DNA of 64,000 nt. It comes from Pseudobdellovibrionaceae bacterium. Its GTDB lineage: Bacteria > Bdellovibrionota > Bdellovibrionia > Bdellovibrionales > Bdellovibrionaceae. The stretch covers positions 1-64,000 of the forward strand of contig JAKFYD010000003.1 in assembly GCA_021731025.1 (NCBI GenBank), written 5' to 3'. How positions within the stretch are numbered: the first letter of the stretch is position 1; each line of letters starts with the position of its first letter. Made by a program: the position numbers and the translations under genes. The notes beneath the pieces are model-generated. The model saw only the letters and a list, made by a program, of their open reading frames with translations. It ran no database searches and was not told the DNA's origin. Below, in pieces: positions 9,693-17,698 of this stretch.

Positions 9693-10415
9693 TTAAGAGC
9701 GAAAAATTGTAAAACGGGGAAAGTTGCGCGGGGGGTGGACTTCACACAGCCACGCGTGACCTTGGAAAATCAGATGTCGTGATCGACCACCTCGAGCAAT
9801 CACGTGAACACTTCTTGAAAGGGCTACTTCGCGAAGATCATTCAAAGATTTTTGAATGGATTGTGGAGTTCCGAAATCATAAATAAAATAATAATCTGCG
9901 GGAATAGGTTTGAAGTCACTTTCGGAAAGATCTTGTTGAATCACTTCAACCTTAGGGTAGTCAAATTTTTCTAAAATTCTTTTGGCCTCTTTGACCCGCT
10001 CTTCCGCGATTTCATAACCTGTAAAATAAGTGTCAGGGTAGTGCGCGCCGATGACATGTCCCATGCGGGCATAGGCACAACCTAAATCAACAACTCGTTG
10101 GCCTTTTTGCAAAGGAAGCAGTGCCAAGAGAGAGCGAATTTCATAGTAGGGAGTTAACAAAGCTTGAACTTCAAGCCCACTCCATTCTTGTTCGGTCAGA
10201 ACCACGTCGTCTTCCCACGGAGTGATATTGTGATCCCAGGCTGGTTTACGAGGGGACGAACGCAAACGGATCTTCTGTTCCGTACGGTAAGTCTTTAGCT
10301 TCAGCCAATGATCAGCCTGACGGGAATGCGACTTAGCTTCTTCATAGCTGTATCTCATTCCTTCAATCAAAGGAAAGGGATCTTCGGGATTAAAATCAAG
10401 CGACATAGTATCCAT
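9693..10415 (-). CDS. class I SAM-dependent methyltransferase-like protein
   Basis: About 240 residues. The SAM-binding motif I is VVDLGCAYARMGHVIG, followed by the acidic end of strand 2 in YFTGYEIAEERV and a QQDLSESDF motif, typical of the Rossmann-like class I fold. No substrate-specific domain is visible. The start at 10415 is preferred because AAGGG precedes it at good spacing; a TTG at 10454 is possible. It lies 43 bases after the subtilase stop in a same-strand run of three genes (RHS-like, subtilase, methyltransferase). Whether it modifies a protein, a small molecule or nucleic acid cannot be told. Confidence 0.75.
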   Translation of the reverse strand: MDTMSLDFNPEDPFPLIEGMRYSYEEAKSHSRQADHWLKLKTYRTEQKIRLRSSPRKPAWDHNITPWEDDVVLTEQEWSGLEVQALLTPYYEIRSLLALLPLQKGQRVVDLGCAYARMGHVIGAHYPDTYFTGYEIAEERVKEAKRILEKFDYPKVEVIQQDLSESDFKPIPADYYFIYDFGTPQSIQKSLNDLREVALSRSVHVIARGGRSRHLIFQGHAWLCEVHPPRNFPRFTIFRS

Positions 10416-10458
10416 TAGGCCCTTAACCATGAAACATAAAAGTTCTAAGGACAAGTCA

Positions 10459-11553
10459 TTAAATGCCCTGAGGAGAATTTAAATTAAATTTAACGAATTG
10501 AGCATCCAGAAATGTTTTTTCTGGAATAAAATTCGCGTTTTTAACCGAGCGACCCGAGGCCGAAATAAAGCGATCCTGAGAACGCAACGACCTTAAAATA
10601 TTTAATCGGCCAATGCCTTTCACCATCATCAGCTGAGGTAATCCTTGATCTGAAGTCTTTGTCAGCTGCTCGATGAGCTGCCGAGGTTCCGTCAGCCAAG
10701 GTTTGTGTTTCAATATTAAAGCAGCGATCCCTGCGGTCAGTGCCGTTGCCTGCGATGTCCCACTCATGAGTCCGAATTTTTTCTGAGGCAATGTTGATTT
10801 CAGGTTTTCCCCTGTCATCGCCAAACGAATTTGCGGGCCATAATTGCTGTTGCTTAAAAGTTGATGGTGCTGATTTAAAGCAGCCACGGAAAGTATGTGA
10901 GGCTGATTGTAACTGGCCGGGTAGAATGGAAATTTATCGGTAGAGGCTCCTTCATTTCCAGCAGCGGCAACGATCAGAACATTTTGTTTCAAAGCTCGGC
11001 GAATGATTTCTTCTTCAGTTTTTGATTTCTTAGATCCACCTCCTGAAAAATTAATAATTCGGGCGCCTTGATCAAGAGCGTATTTAAAGGCGCGCACGGA
11101 ACTGGACAAAGTATCATTCAATGGAAAACTTTGATCAAAATACTTGAGGATCATTAGCTGAATCGGGGGACAAAGTTCTTTTTGATAGGAACTGGGCCAA
11201 TATTTTGTTATCAGCCCACTGACGTGAGTGCCGTGCCCATGTTGATCTTGAATCTCCGAAGAATTTTTAACAAAATTCCATCCATGGAGGTCATCGGCAA
11301 ATCCGTTGCCATCATCATCAAAACCATTACTCGATTTATCACGCCCTAAAGAATCTAAACCTGATTCGCCGGGGTTGGTCCAAATCCAGTTTTTTAATTC
11401 AGGATGTTCCGAATCAATTCCTGTGTCGATCACGGCAACAAGCAATGTTTTTTCCCCAGAGCAGGATGAAGTTGAAGCAAGCGTTTGCAAGCTACAAAGG
11501 AAAAGACAAAAAAAGACGGTTAAAAGCCAAACAAGTTGTAAGGAAAGTTTCAT
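10459..11553 (-). CDS. exported S8 subtilisin-like protease
   Basis: 364 residues, close to the length of a minimal subtilase without long extensions. Signal peptide with hydrophobic core LVWLLTVFFCLFLC. The catalytic set is complete: Asp43 (VAVIDTGIDSEHPEL), His107 (GHGTHVSGLI), Asn200 (AAAGNEG) and Ser267 (SGTSQATALTAG). The propeptide is very short or missing, since the catalytic Asp comes only about 15 residues after the probable cleavage site. The gene overlaps the preceding RHS-like gene by ATGA (11550-11553), implying coupled translation. The protease may process or accompany the RHS-like protein; this is inferred from gene order only. Confidence 0.9.
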   Translation of the reverse strand: MKLSLQLVWLLTVFFCLFLCSLQTLASTSSCSGEKTLLVAVIDTGIDSEHPELKNWIWTNPGESGLDSLGRDKSSNGFDDDGNGFADDLHGWNFVKNSSEIQDQHGHGTHVSGLITKYWPSSYQKELCPPIQLMILKYFDQSFPLNDTLSSSVRAFKYALDQGARIINFSGGGSKKSKTEEEIIRRALKQNVLIVAAAGNEGASTDKFPFYPASYNQPHILSVAALNQHHQLLSNSNYGPQIRLAMTGENLKSTLPQKKFGLMSGTSQATALTAGIAALILKHKPWLTEPRQLIEQLTKTSDQGLPQLMMVKGIGRLNILRSLRSQDRFISASGRSVKNANFIPEKTFLDAQFVKFNLNSPQGI

Positions 11554-12497
11554 TTTTGACCTCGTTTCATCTGAATTTTCTGGGTTGAAGCTAAGGTGCG
11601 GGGTTGGCTTTCGTAGCGCACCAGTTGAACTTCCGTCGCCGACAGATTTTCGTAGAAAAAATGGACTTCAGCAGAAAGGTTTTCTCGTCCCTTGCAACTC
11701 TGAAAAATGCGGGTCAATAGTTCGAGCGAATTCAACTGATCATACTGATACGAGAAGTAACAGCTGTGTTGAGGATGCCATTCAGTAACTCGATCTTGGT
11801 TTCTGTCGTAAATGATTTTCTCTAAAGTCGAAGAGGGGGACCTGATTTCAATCATATTGCCATCTTCATCATACAAATAAGATTGTAAAATCGCTTTATT
11901 CTGTAAGATCTGCCGCAGCTGATTTTGGTTGTATTTGTATTCCGTCTTGGAAAGATGATTCGAAGAAATTTGAACAATCTTCAGAGTGATTGGATCAACC
12001 TGAACTTGAAATCGATTCAATCCAATATCAAGTCTTAGAGGATTCCCGTTTTCAGCCCGTAAAATTTCAATATCTTTACCAAGACCTATAAGCCAACCCT
12101 CGGCATTGTAAAAACGTTTCCCTTTTGCTTTGTCCTCCAAAGCATAGCCGCTTTTAGTTTTTACGATCTTTCCTGTAGCTGATTGCCACAGGTTTTTCCC
12201 TTTGGTCGTCAATTGCAAACGGGTATCATCATCGCAAAAATCAATTTCTATTTCGTTTTTAACAAAAGTTAATTTTTCATCCATAAAAGAGCACCAGCCC
12301 AAGCCAAAAAATCCTAAGGCTAAAGAGCGGCTTCGATAAGTTCGTTCAATGACAAATTCCTGCTTTTGCCATTGGACACGATAGTCCACAAAATGCCGAA
12401 CGTAACCTCCCGTTTGCAGATTGATTTCCGCCTGGGCGACCGAATTCATAGAGATAAAAGCCTGTAGGGCAATAAAGAAGGTTTTATAAATTTTCAT
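11550..12497 (-). CDS. short exported RHS/YD-repeat-like protein
   Basis: 315 residues with a signal peptide (MKIYKTFFIALQAFISMNSVAQA). The first part resembles the N-terminal module of RHS proteins (GGYVRHFVDYRVQ, ERTYRSRSLALGFFGLGW). The second part has YD-type repeats (YLYDEDGNMIEIRSP, IIYDRNQDRVTEWHP, FSYQYDQLNSLELL). RHS proteins usually exceed 1000 residues and form a beta-cocoon around a toxin or ligand. This one is much shorter and has no C-terminal toxin, so it may be a single cap or shell fragment, or a decayed relative that is still open. It is coupled to a subtilase, and RHS proteins often depend on proteolysis; the functional link is inference. Confidence 0.75.
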   Translation of the reverse strand: MKIYKTFFIALQAFISMNSVAQAEINLQTGGYVRHFVDYRVQWQKQEFVIERTYRSRSLALGFFGLGWCSFMDEKLTFVKNEIEIDFCDDDTRLQLTTKGKNLWQSATGKIVKTKSGYALEDKAKGKRFYNAEGWLIGLGKDIEILRAENGNPLRLDIGLNRFQVQVDPITLKIVQISSNHLSKTEYKYNQNQLRQILQNKAILQSYLYDEDGNMIEIRSPSSTLEKIIYDRNQDRVTEWHPQHSCYFSYQYDQLNSLELLTRIFQSCKGRENLSAEVHFFYENLSATEVQLVRYESQPRTLASTQKIQMKRGQK

Positions 12498-12592
12498 ATG
12501 AAAGATATCTCTGCAAGGCCTGATGCCAAGTCAGAATCAAAAAAAGCAGGCTAGAGCTTTTTTGTCAAAGCAGCTGTACTCATTTTTTTAGC

Positions 12593-12626
12593 TGTCAAAA
12601 AAAACCTAACAGGGGTGTTAGGTTTT
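12593..12626 (-). terminator. intrinsic terminator of the GGDEF gene
   Basis: Perfect 10-bp stem AAAACCTAAC (12601-12610) / GTTAGGTTTT (12617-12626) with a 6-base loop. Read on the minus strand it is followed by a run of eight T. It lies just after the stop of the diguanylate cyclase gene. Confidence 0.85.
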
Positions 12627-12636
12627 CAACAGGGGA

Positions 12637-13734
12637 TTAAGCCACTTGGCTCATGCTTTTAGCTTGGAAGATAGTGACTTTATTACGACCCGTTGTTTTG
12701 GACTGATAAAGAGCCTGATCCGCATGCTTCATCCATTGCTCGACGCCTTCATGATCTTGAAGCTGTGAAATACCAATAGAAACGGTAAAGCGAATTTGAT
12801 TTGAACCATGAACAAAAACTTCCTTGCTGATTTTGTGCAAAATTTCTTCAGCTCTGACTGCAGCTTCATCGCTACGCAATTCAGGCAATAGAACGGCAAA
12901 TTCTTCGCCCCCAAGGCGGGCCACAAAATCTTCGGGTCTTTGGAAGAATTCCTTCAATACCTGAACACACTCTTTAAGAACAAAATCCCCGACGTCATGC
13001 CCATAGGTATCGTTCACTTTTTTGAAATGATCGATATCCAACATTAACAATGACACTGGAGTCTTCGAGATCTGGTAAAGTTGATGATACTTTGAACTTT
13101 GCTCTTCGAAGCTTTTGCGATTAAAGGCCTGAGTCAAATGATCCAGGCGCATGGATTGATTGGCTTCGAGCAATTGTTTCTTAACGCTGGTCAGATTTTT
13201 GCGAATATGAGTCATGCGTTTGGAACGACGCTCATCCTTCGTCGTTTGATGTTCAATGTAAAAATTAATAAACTCACGCGATTTTTTCTTGAGATCATCA
13301 ATGGAATTGGATTCCACCGCTTCGCGCAGTTGCCCCAGATTTTGTTCGATCACTTGATCTTGAGTTTTTTCCGCAGCTAAATCTTCACCCAATTGATCTG
13401 CGAAATCCCAAATAATCTTTTTAAACTCATCGAAGGTTTTTTGAATGTAAGTGTACTCAGCGATACGGTAGCTGGAAAAAAACTGACGCAATTCAAAGAG
13501 CAATTTTTCATCTCGAGTTTTATCAGGAGTCATTAATTGTTTGGAAAATTCATCCATCATTTCGCGAATTCGGCGAATAGGACGTTCTTCAACCTCGAAT
13601 AAATTTTTATTATAAGTATCGATCATATATAAAATCGTCGCCCGATCTTCATTAAGGTCAGGGTGAGCTTGTGATGGGTCTTTGTCAGTTTCAATTTCAA
13701 ATTGCTCGACAAGCTTTTTGATCCAAGATTTCAA
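12637..13734 (-). CDS. cytoplasmic GGDEF diguanylate cyclase
   Basis: 365 residues, no signal peptide or membrane segment. Residues 1-190 are mainly helical and charged, probably a coiled-coil or helical sensor/dimerisation region. The C-terminal GGDEF domain begins near residue 197. It has a GGEEF active-site signature at 275-279, an allosteric product-binding I-site RPED at 266-269 at the canonical five-residue distance, and the LDIDHFKKVNDTYGHDVGD motif. It should make cyclic di-GMP from two GTP with product inhibition. Cyclic di-GMP controls motility and predation behaviour in Bdellovibrio (known for the group). A strong terminator follows; it is divergent from the prepilin gene. Confidence 0.92.
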   Translation of the reverse strand: MKSWIKKLVEQFEIETDKDPSQAHPDLNEDRATILYMIDTYNKNLFEVEERPIRRIREMMDEFSKQLMTPDKTRDEKLLFELRQFFSSYRIAEYTYIQKTFDEFKKIIWDFADQLGEDLAAEKTQDQVIEQNLGQLREAVESNSIDDLKKKSREFINFYIEHQTTKDERRSKRMTHIRKNLTSVKKQLLEANQSMRLDHLTQAFNRKSFEEQSSKYHQLYQISKTPVSLLMLDIDHFKKVNDTYGHDVGDFVLKECVQVLKEFFQRPEDFVARLGGEEFAVLLPELRSDEAAVRAEEILHKISKEVFVHGSNQIRFTVSIGISQLQDHEGVEQWMKHADQALYQSKTTGRNKVTIFQAKSMSQVA

Positions 13735-14001
13735 GATGACCTCCGTTAGCTGAACTGTGGGACACAGCCCCTTCTATTTTCGGTAGAAATCAGACGAACA
13801 TTTGCTTTTAATATCGCTTCTGGTCCTTTGTCTTTGCTACTAACTTTAGTCGTCTTAATTAACGGCGAAAGATAAAATCGGGTTTGCTTCATTGGAAAAG
13901 TGTTTCAATCTGAAACAGAGATTTGTTTTATTTTAGGAAATTTCCAAAAAGCTCATATTATTAAAATTTTTTGACGATATACTTAGGGAATAGGGGTGCG
14001 T
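13735..14001. promoter_or_regulatory. divergent regulatory region, GTTTC-N5-GAAAC inverted repeat
   Basis: The gap between the GGDEF gene (-) and the prepilin gene (+) is AT-rich. It contains the perfect inverted repeat GTTTC AATCT GAAAC at 13902-13916, 86 bases upstream of the prepilin ATG. This has the 5-5-5 layout of the GTCTC-N5-GAGAC repeats seen at 25205, 46165 and 50178. A TTGACG at about 13974 and a TATACT lie too close together to be one promoter. Confidence 0.4.
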
Positions 14002-15105
14002 ATGTTGAAAAATAACTTACGTTTCAATCGGCGTGGTTTCACATTAGTTGAAACCATGGTGAGCGTTGCTGTAATGACAGTTGTCATCTTGGGTGTTCTG
14101 CAAATTTTAGGAACTCAGCTTAGGGTTTCAAACACAGCTCGCATTGATGCAGATATCTCGAACACGGTATTTCTAGTCAGCTCACTTTTAAAGAACAGCA
14201 ATGGTTGTAAAGAAAATATCAATAATTTCGGTGCGAAAAAAGTTTCTCTTCCTGCAACGGCAACTGAAAAACTAGCAGTAACGTCCTTGGATTATCCTAT
14301 GAGTGGAGGAAAATTGCTGAAAGTTGGGACTACGCCCGCGACCCAGTCTGCTGCTGTAGTTAAAGGTATGTATCTTTCAGGATTTAAATTGTTATCGAAC
14401 ACGGGTGGATACAATATAATTTCTTCAGAATTAAATATCGAGTTCGGAAAACCCAACGCCGTTGGTGCTCAAGTGACAAATCGCAAAGTGGCGGTACAGC
14501 TCCGGGCCGACACCTCGGGAAATATTTTAGATTGCAGCGGTGAAGGAACAGAGCTTACGACATTTCAACTTGAATCCATTTGTCTTTCAAATGGAGGATC
14601 TTTTGATTTCCCAACGAAGAAATGCACTTTGCCGACACCTCCACCAGTAATTGTACAGATGCCTGTTCCAGTGCCTGTGCCTGTCATGATGGCTTCTGCT
14701 AGCGGTGGAGCAGGGAATCCTGCATCGGCAGCTGGCAATGGAGGATTTGGGGGCGGCGGAAATACAGCAGTTGCCTCAAATACTTCGAATGCACGTCCGA
14801 TTGCTTCTGTGGCAGCACCGCAACCACAACCACAGCCACAGCCACAGATAGTAGCGCAAGCACCAGTGCCTGCGCCCCAGCCTATTTATGTTCCACCGCC
14901 AGTCGTTGTTGCAGCGCCAGCACCCCGTGGCCCACAACTTTATTTAGTTGCACCAGGTTGCCTTGGAGCTGGCGGAGTTACGACAGCTCCTACCTGCAGG
15001 ACAATTATCGCTGTTCAGGAAACTAACGGAGCAGGATATTTAGCCTGTGATGGCGCCTACTACTTCGATGGAACTTCACAAATATGTTCGAATTCGCCGC
15101 TTTAA
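14002..15105 (+). CDS. type IV prepilin-like protein with Gly- and Pro/Gln-rich tail
   Basis: About 367 residues. The class III signal FNRRG|FTLVETMVSVAVMT has the Gly-1, Phe+1 and Glu+5 needed for PilD cleavage, N-methylation and assembly into type IV pili or type II pseudopili. A pilin-like globular part follows to about residue 200 with several cysteines. Then comes a low-complexity segment with PVPVPVPV, a Gly/Asn-rich stretch and a run of five PQ pairs, and finally a short Cys-containing domain. The ATG at 14002 has AGGGG five bases upstream; GTG at 13996 is the alternative. It ends by a 4-base overlap with the convergent gene. Its likely role is a minor pilin with an extended surface tail. 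Confidence 0.8.
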   Translation: MLKNNLRFNRRGFTLVETMVSVAVMTVVILGVLQILGTQLRVSNTARIDADISNTVFLVSSLLKNSNGCKENINNFGAKKVSLPATATEKLAVTSLDYPMSGGKLLKVGTTPATQSAAVVKGMYLSGFKLLSNTGGYNIISSELNIEFGKPNAVGAQVTNRKVAVQLRADTSGNILDCSGEGTELTTFQLESICLSNGGSFDFPTKKCTLPTPPPVIVQMPVPVPVPVMMASASGGAGNPASAAGNGGFGGGGNTAVASNTSNARPIASVAAPQPQPQPQPQIVAQAPVPAPQPIYVPPPVVVAAPAPRGPQLYLVAPGCLGAGGVTTAPTCRTIIAVQETNGAGYLACDGAYYFDGTSQICSNSPL

Positions 15106-17054
15106 GGCTTCGTCATTACTTCCCGCAATGACTTAATCAACCAGGCTATATTCTTGCCCGTATTTTCAATTTCGTGAACAAGGTCGCTCATCATTTTCTC
15201 GGCTTCAGTTCGAATGAAAGTCATTTTTTGTTGAAGTTCTTTTTGATTGGCTTCGGCAATAGCTTGTTCGAAGGCCCCTTCGCGATTGTCATGAGGAAGA
15301 AAAATACCGTAGCCTCCCGAGTTCACATTAAATCTTTCCGAGCGCTTAATATTTTCAGTGATTGATTTTAACAAAGCTTGAGCTTCACGGCTAAATCGCT
15401 GTTCAAAGTCACCGGGAGTTTCGATAGCTTTCAAGATGATTTCAAAAGCGCCTCGATCTAAGCTCTGCTTCTCGAGGTCTTTAATGTCTTGCTCAACTTG
15501 CAAGGCCAGAGTCAAATTTGCTTTCTTATCGGATTGAGAATCAATAACTCGTGAATACCAAACTTTACGGTCCTTCGCATCCAACTCAATAAATTCATCC
15601 AAGTCATACTTTTTTAATTTAATCTTTTCAGCGACTAAGAGAAGCTTTTCATAAGCCGCACGATATTTTTCACTGTAAGACTCGAAGTGGCTGTATTCGA
15701 TTTTTTTGTAATTGGGATGAATAAGCCCGATAGACATTAAATCTTTCAGCAGCCCCTTCGGAGTGCTGTAGCCTAACTCTTGAACCGAATCATTCAGAAC
15801 AACGGCTTTAATCACATCTTTGGTTTCGGTCGCGCAGTTATTGGTTAAGAATTTAAATTCTCCCATATAGCTGGAATACATCTCTAAAACTTGACCAACA
15901 AAATTAATTTTTTGCTGGCGACTCATATTTAGAGGAATGCTTTCAAGATTCCTCTTTTCAAGACGATTGTATTCGCGCATCACCGAAGTCATCGTCAGCA
16001 AGAAAGGTTGTGAAGGGTAACCACCAAAAATTCCTTTGAGGTAACTTAACTTGAGATCTGTTAAGTTGGCGCGAAAGCTGACGACCACATGGTGAGAAAG
16101 ATTTGCGCCGTCACGACAATTAGGTCCCACAGGTACACCTGGGGCACAGTAAACAAGATTGAACATGGCATGGCCCCAGAAACTCATCAGCTGGGAGCCG
16201 CTATCCGCTAATAAAAAATCTACTGAATATAGACGTGAAGGATCTAGATTGAACTGAGTCGTGCTGCCGGTTGTAGAATCTTTCACGGTGATATCGTAAT
16301 TAGATTTGCAGTTCTTGCCAGGATTTAAAGTCACCATGAACAGCTGTTCATAATAATGATTAATATTGGGACGGCGACAAGCGAACTCGGGATCAAGAAG
16401 AAAGAATTCCAGATTAACGGCGAAGGCTTCAATCAAGCTTGTCAGTTCATAAGGATTCACACTGCGAGTTTGCATTTTATTTTTGCTCGCGGGTTGGCCA
16501 AAAAGCCAAGGAGATTTGAATCCCATCAAACTTTGAAAGGCAGCCGTAGAAGTGACTTTAACATCACGATCAAAGAGATGTCCTGTTTCGTGAATTAGAA
16601 CGCCCAAAGCTGTTTGGTATAAATTGCCATGGCGGCAGTTAAACTTTTGACTGCCTTCCGGTCCCAGAAAAATTTCATTTAAAAAAAGTCGATTGATTTG
16701 AATGCTATTGATTTCTAAATAGGCCTGTCCCAACATTTGGCTCTGCAGCGCAGACGTTTGAGGGATCTGATCGCCTGGGCAACGGGGAATCAGAATAGAA
16801 TTAAGGCCCCGTTGTCGGTCTGATGGAAAATCAACGAAGTCCACGGTGATCTTCTCATCAAGGACCGTCTTCATGATGTAGGGGAGACGAGCTTCCGCAT
16901 CCTTCAAAAAGTTTTGAATGCGTTCTAATTCCCAAGAGCTGTAACGTTTCGAATTTTTAAGAGTGTAATGGGAAAAATTTCCGGCATGGCTAAACGAGCC
17001 GTGCAATAAGAAAATAAAAAACAGTGCTGCGAAAAAAAAATATCGTCCCGACAT
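15102..17054 (-). CDS. exported DUF4105-like protein with an added HExxH segment
   Basis: 650 residues with a signal peptide (MSGRYFFFAALFFIFLLHGS). Around residues 155-159 it has HETGHLFDRD, a zinc-peptidase HExxH motif, with a possible third ligand Glu209. Residues about 275-415 match what I remember of DUF4105: SFWGHAMF (His295), VVSFRANLTDLKLSYLKGI, GGYP, REYNRLEKRNLESIPLNMS and FLTNNCATE (Cys407). DUF4105 has been likened to permuted papain-like folds; that is from memory. The C-terminal 230 residues are helical and charged, possibly coiled coil. Its start codon lies in the loop of a terminator-like hairpin and has no visible ribosome site. The function may be envelope peptide or amide hydrolysis; not proven. 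Confidence 0.75.
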   Translation of the reverse strand: MSGRYFFFAALFFIFLLHGSFSHAGNFSHYTLKNSKRYSSWELERIQNFLKDAEARLPYIMKTVLDEKITVDFVDFPSDRQRGLNSILIPRCPGDQIPQTSALQSQMLGQAYLEINSIQINRLFLNEIFLGPEGSQKFNCRHGNLYQTALGVLIHETGHLFDRDVKVTSTAAFQSLMGFKSPWLFGQPASKNKMQTRSVNPYELTSLIEAFAVNLEFFLLDPEFACRRPNINHYYEQLFMVTLNPGKNCKSNYDITVKDSTTGSTTQFNLDPSRLYSVDFLLADSGSQLMSFWGHAMFNLVYCAPGVPVGPNCRDGANLSHHVVVSFRANLTDLKLSYLKGIFGGYPSQPFLLTMTSVMREYNRLEKRNLESIPLNMSRQQKINFVGQVLEMYSSYMGEFKFLTNNCATETKDVIKAVVLNDSVQELGYSTPKGLLKDLMSIGLIHPNYKKIEYSHFESYSEKYRAAYEKLLLVAEKIKLKKYDLDEFIELDAKDRKVWYSRVIDSQSDKKANLTLALQVEQDIKDLEKQSLDRGAFEIILKAIETPGDFEQRFSREAQALLKSITENIKRSERFNVNSGGYGIFLPHDNREGAFEQAIAEANQKELQQKMTFIRTEAEKMMSDLVHEIENTGKNIAWLIKSLREVMTKP

Positions 17055-17064
17055 GGGGACGATA
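17032..17064 (-). terminator. terminator-like hairpin containing the next gene's start codon
   Basis: On the minus strand TATCGTCCC (17064-17056) pairs perfectly with GGGACGATA (17049-17041), extendable by two A-T pairs, around a 6-base loop, followed by nine T (17040-17032). It is a model intrinsic terminator for the small His-Gly gene (17115-17447). The ATG of the following gene (17054-17052) lies in the loop, and its first codons are the stem and T-run. Confidence 0.75.
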
Positions 17065-17114
17065 TTAATGGTTTTATCAAATTTAAACAGTGTCAGAATT
17101 CTAGCGAGTAATAA

Positions 17115-17447
17115 TTACTTGTTAGCTTCTTCAATAACTCTTAAAGCTAACTCATCGTTAGCGATAGATTTATCGCCATTTTGAACAACGATCATCGCTG
17201 CCACTAAAGCTTGGTTTTCTAAACCTTTTCCAGTTGAAAGGTATTCTCCAGCTAGAGGAGCTGCTTCAACCATCAATGAATGGTAAGCGTGAGAATCAGC
17301 GTGAGACAAAGTCACTAAAAATGCAGCAGTTGTCGTTGCAAGCAAAGCGATATCGCCGTCGTTACCATGACCATGACCATGACCGTGACGAGCTGAAGCT
17401 GAAGTTGCGATAGCACTAACAGCAAGTAAGCTTAAAAGAAATTTCAT
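17115..17447 (-). CDS. small exported His-Gly protein
   Basis: 110 residues. The signal peptide MKFLLSLLAVSAIATSASA is followed directly by RHGHGHGHGNDGD, so the mature N-terminus is a His-Gly repeat that could bind divalent metal such as Ni, Cu or Zn. The rest is short and Ala/Leu-rich with SHADSHAYH. A good ribosome site (GAGGAGAG) precedes the ATG. It is probably monocistronic, ended by the hairpin at 17032-17064. It resembles the small secreted proteins common in this group; no family can be named. Confidence 0.7.
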   Translation of the reverse strand: MKFLLSLLAVSAIATSASARHGHGHGHGNDGDIALLATTTAAFLVTLSHADSHAYHSLMVEAAPLAGEYLSTGKGLENQALVAAMIVVQNGDKSIANDELALRVIEEANK

Positions 17448-17698
17448 GTTCTCTCCTCTTTAGGTTTTATGTTTTCCGTGCAAAGCACAGATTGCTTGGC
17501 GTTTCTACCATGAGTCGTAGAAGTTAGGGAGAAAAAAATCTCATTTTGTAAATGTGAAAGGCTTTGGGCGCCAATTATTGTCACTGGAAAAAACTTCGTT
17601 AGTCATAAAGCCCCAAGGCGCCATTATAAACAATTTAAGCCCTAACCAGCGAGTTATTTGAGACCAAGCTGGGGCCTATTTCCTGCATTTTATTTATA
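17448..17698. other. divergent intergenic region, no clear promoter
   Basis: It separates the His-Gly gene (-) from the M74-like lipoprotein gene (+). GGCGCC occurs twice, near 17569 and 17622. A perfect TATAAT at 17695-17700 overlaps the ATG of the + gene and lacks a properly spaced -35, so I do not call it. Confidence 0.3.

Noticed and set aside
13960-13985. TTGACG/TATACT as a sigma-70 promoter of the prepilin
   Set aside because: The two elements overlap or are only a few bases apart, not 16-18 bases.
14620-14900. CRISPR-like or tandem repeat array
   Set aside because: The repetition is protein-coding (Pro-Val and Pro-Gln) within the prepilin frame; no spacers or repeats of CRISPR size.
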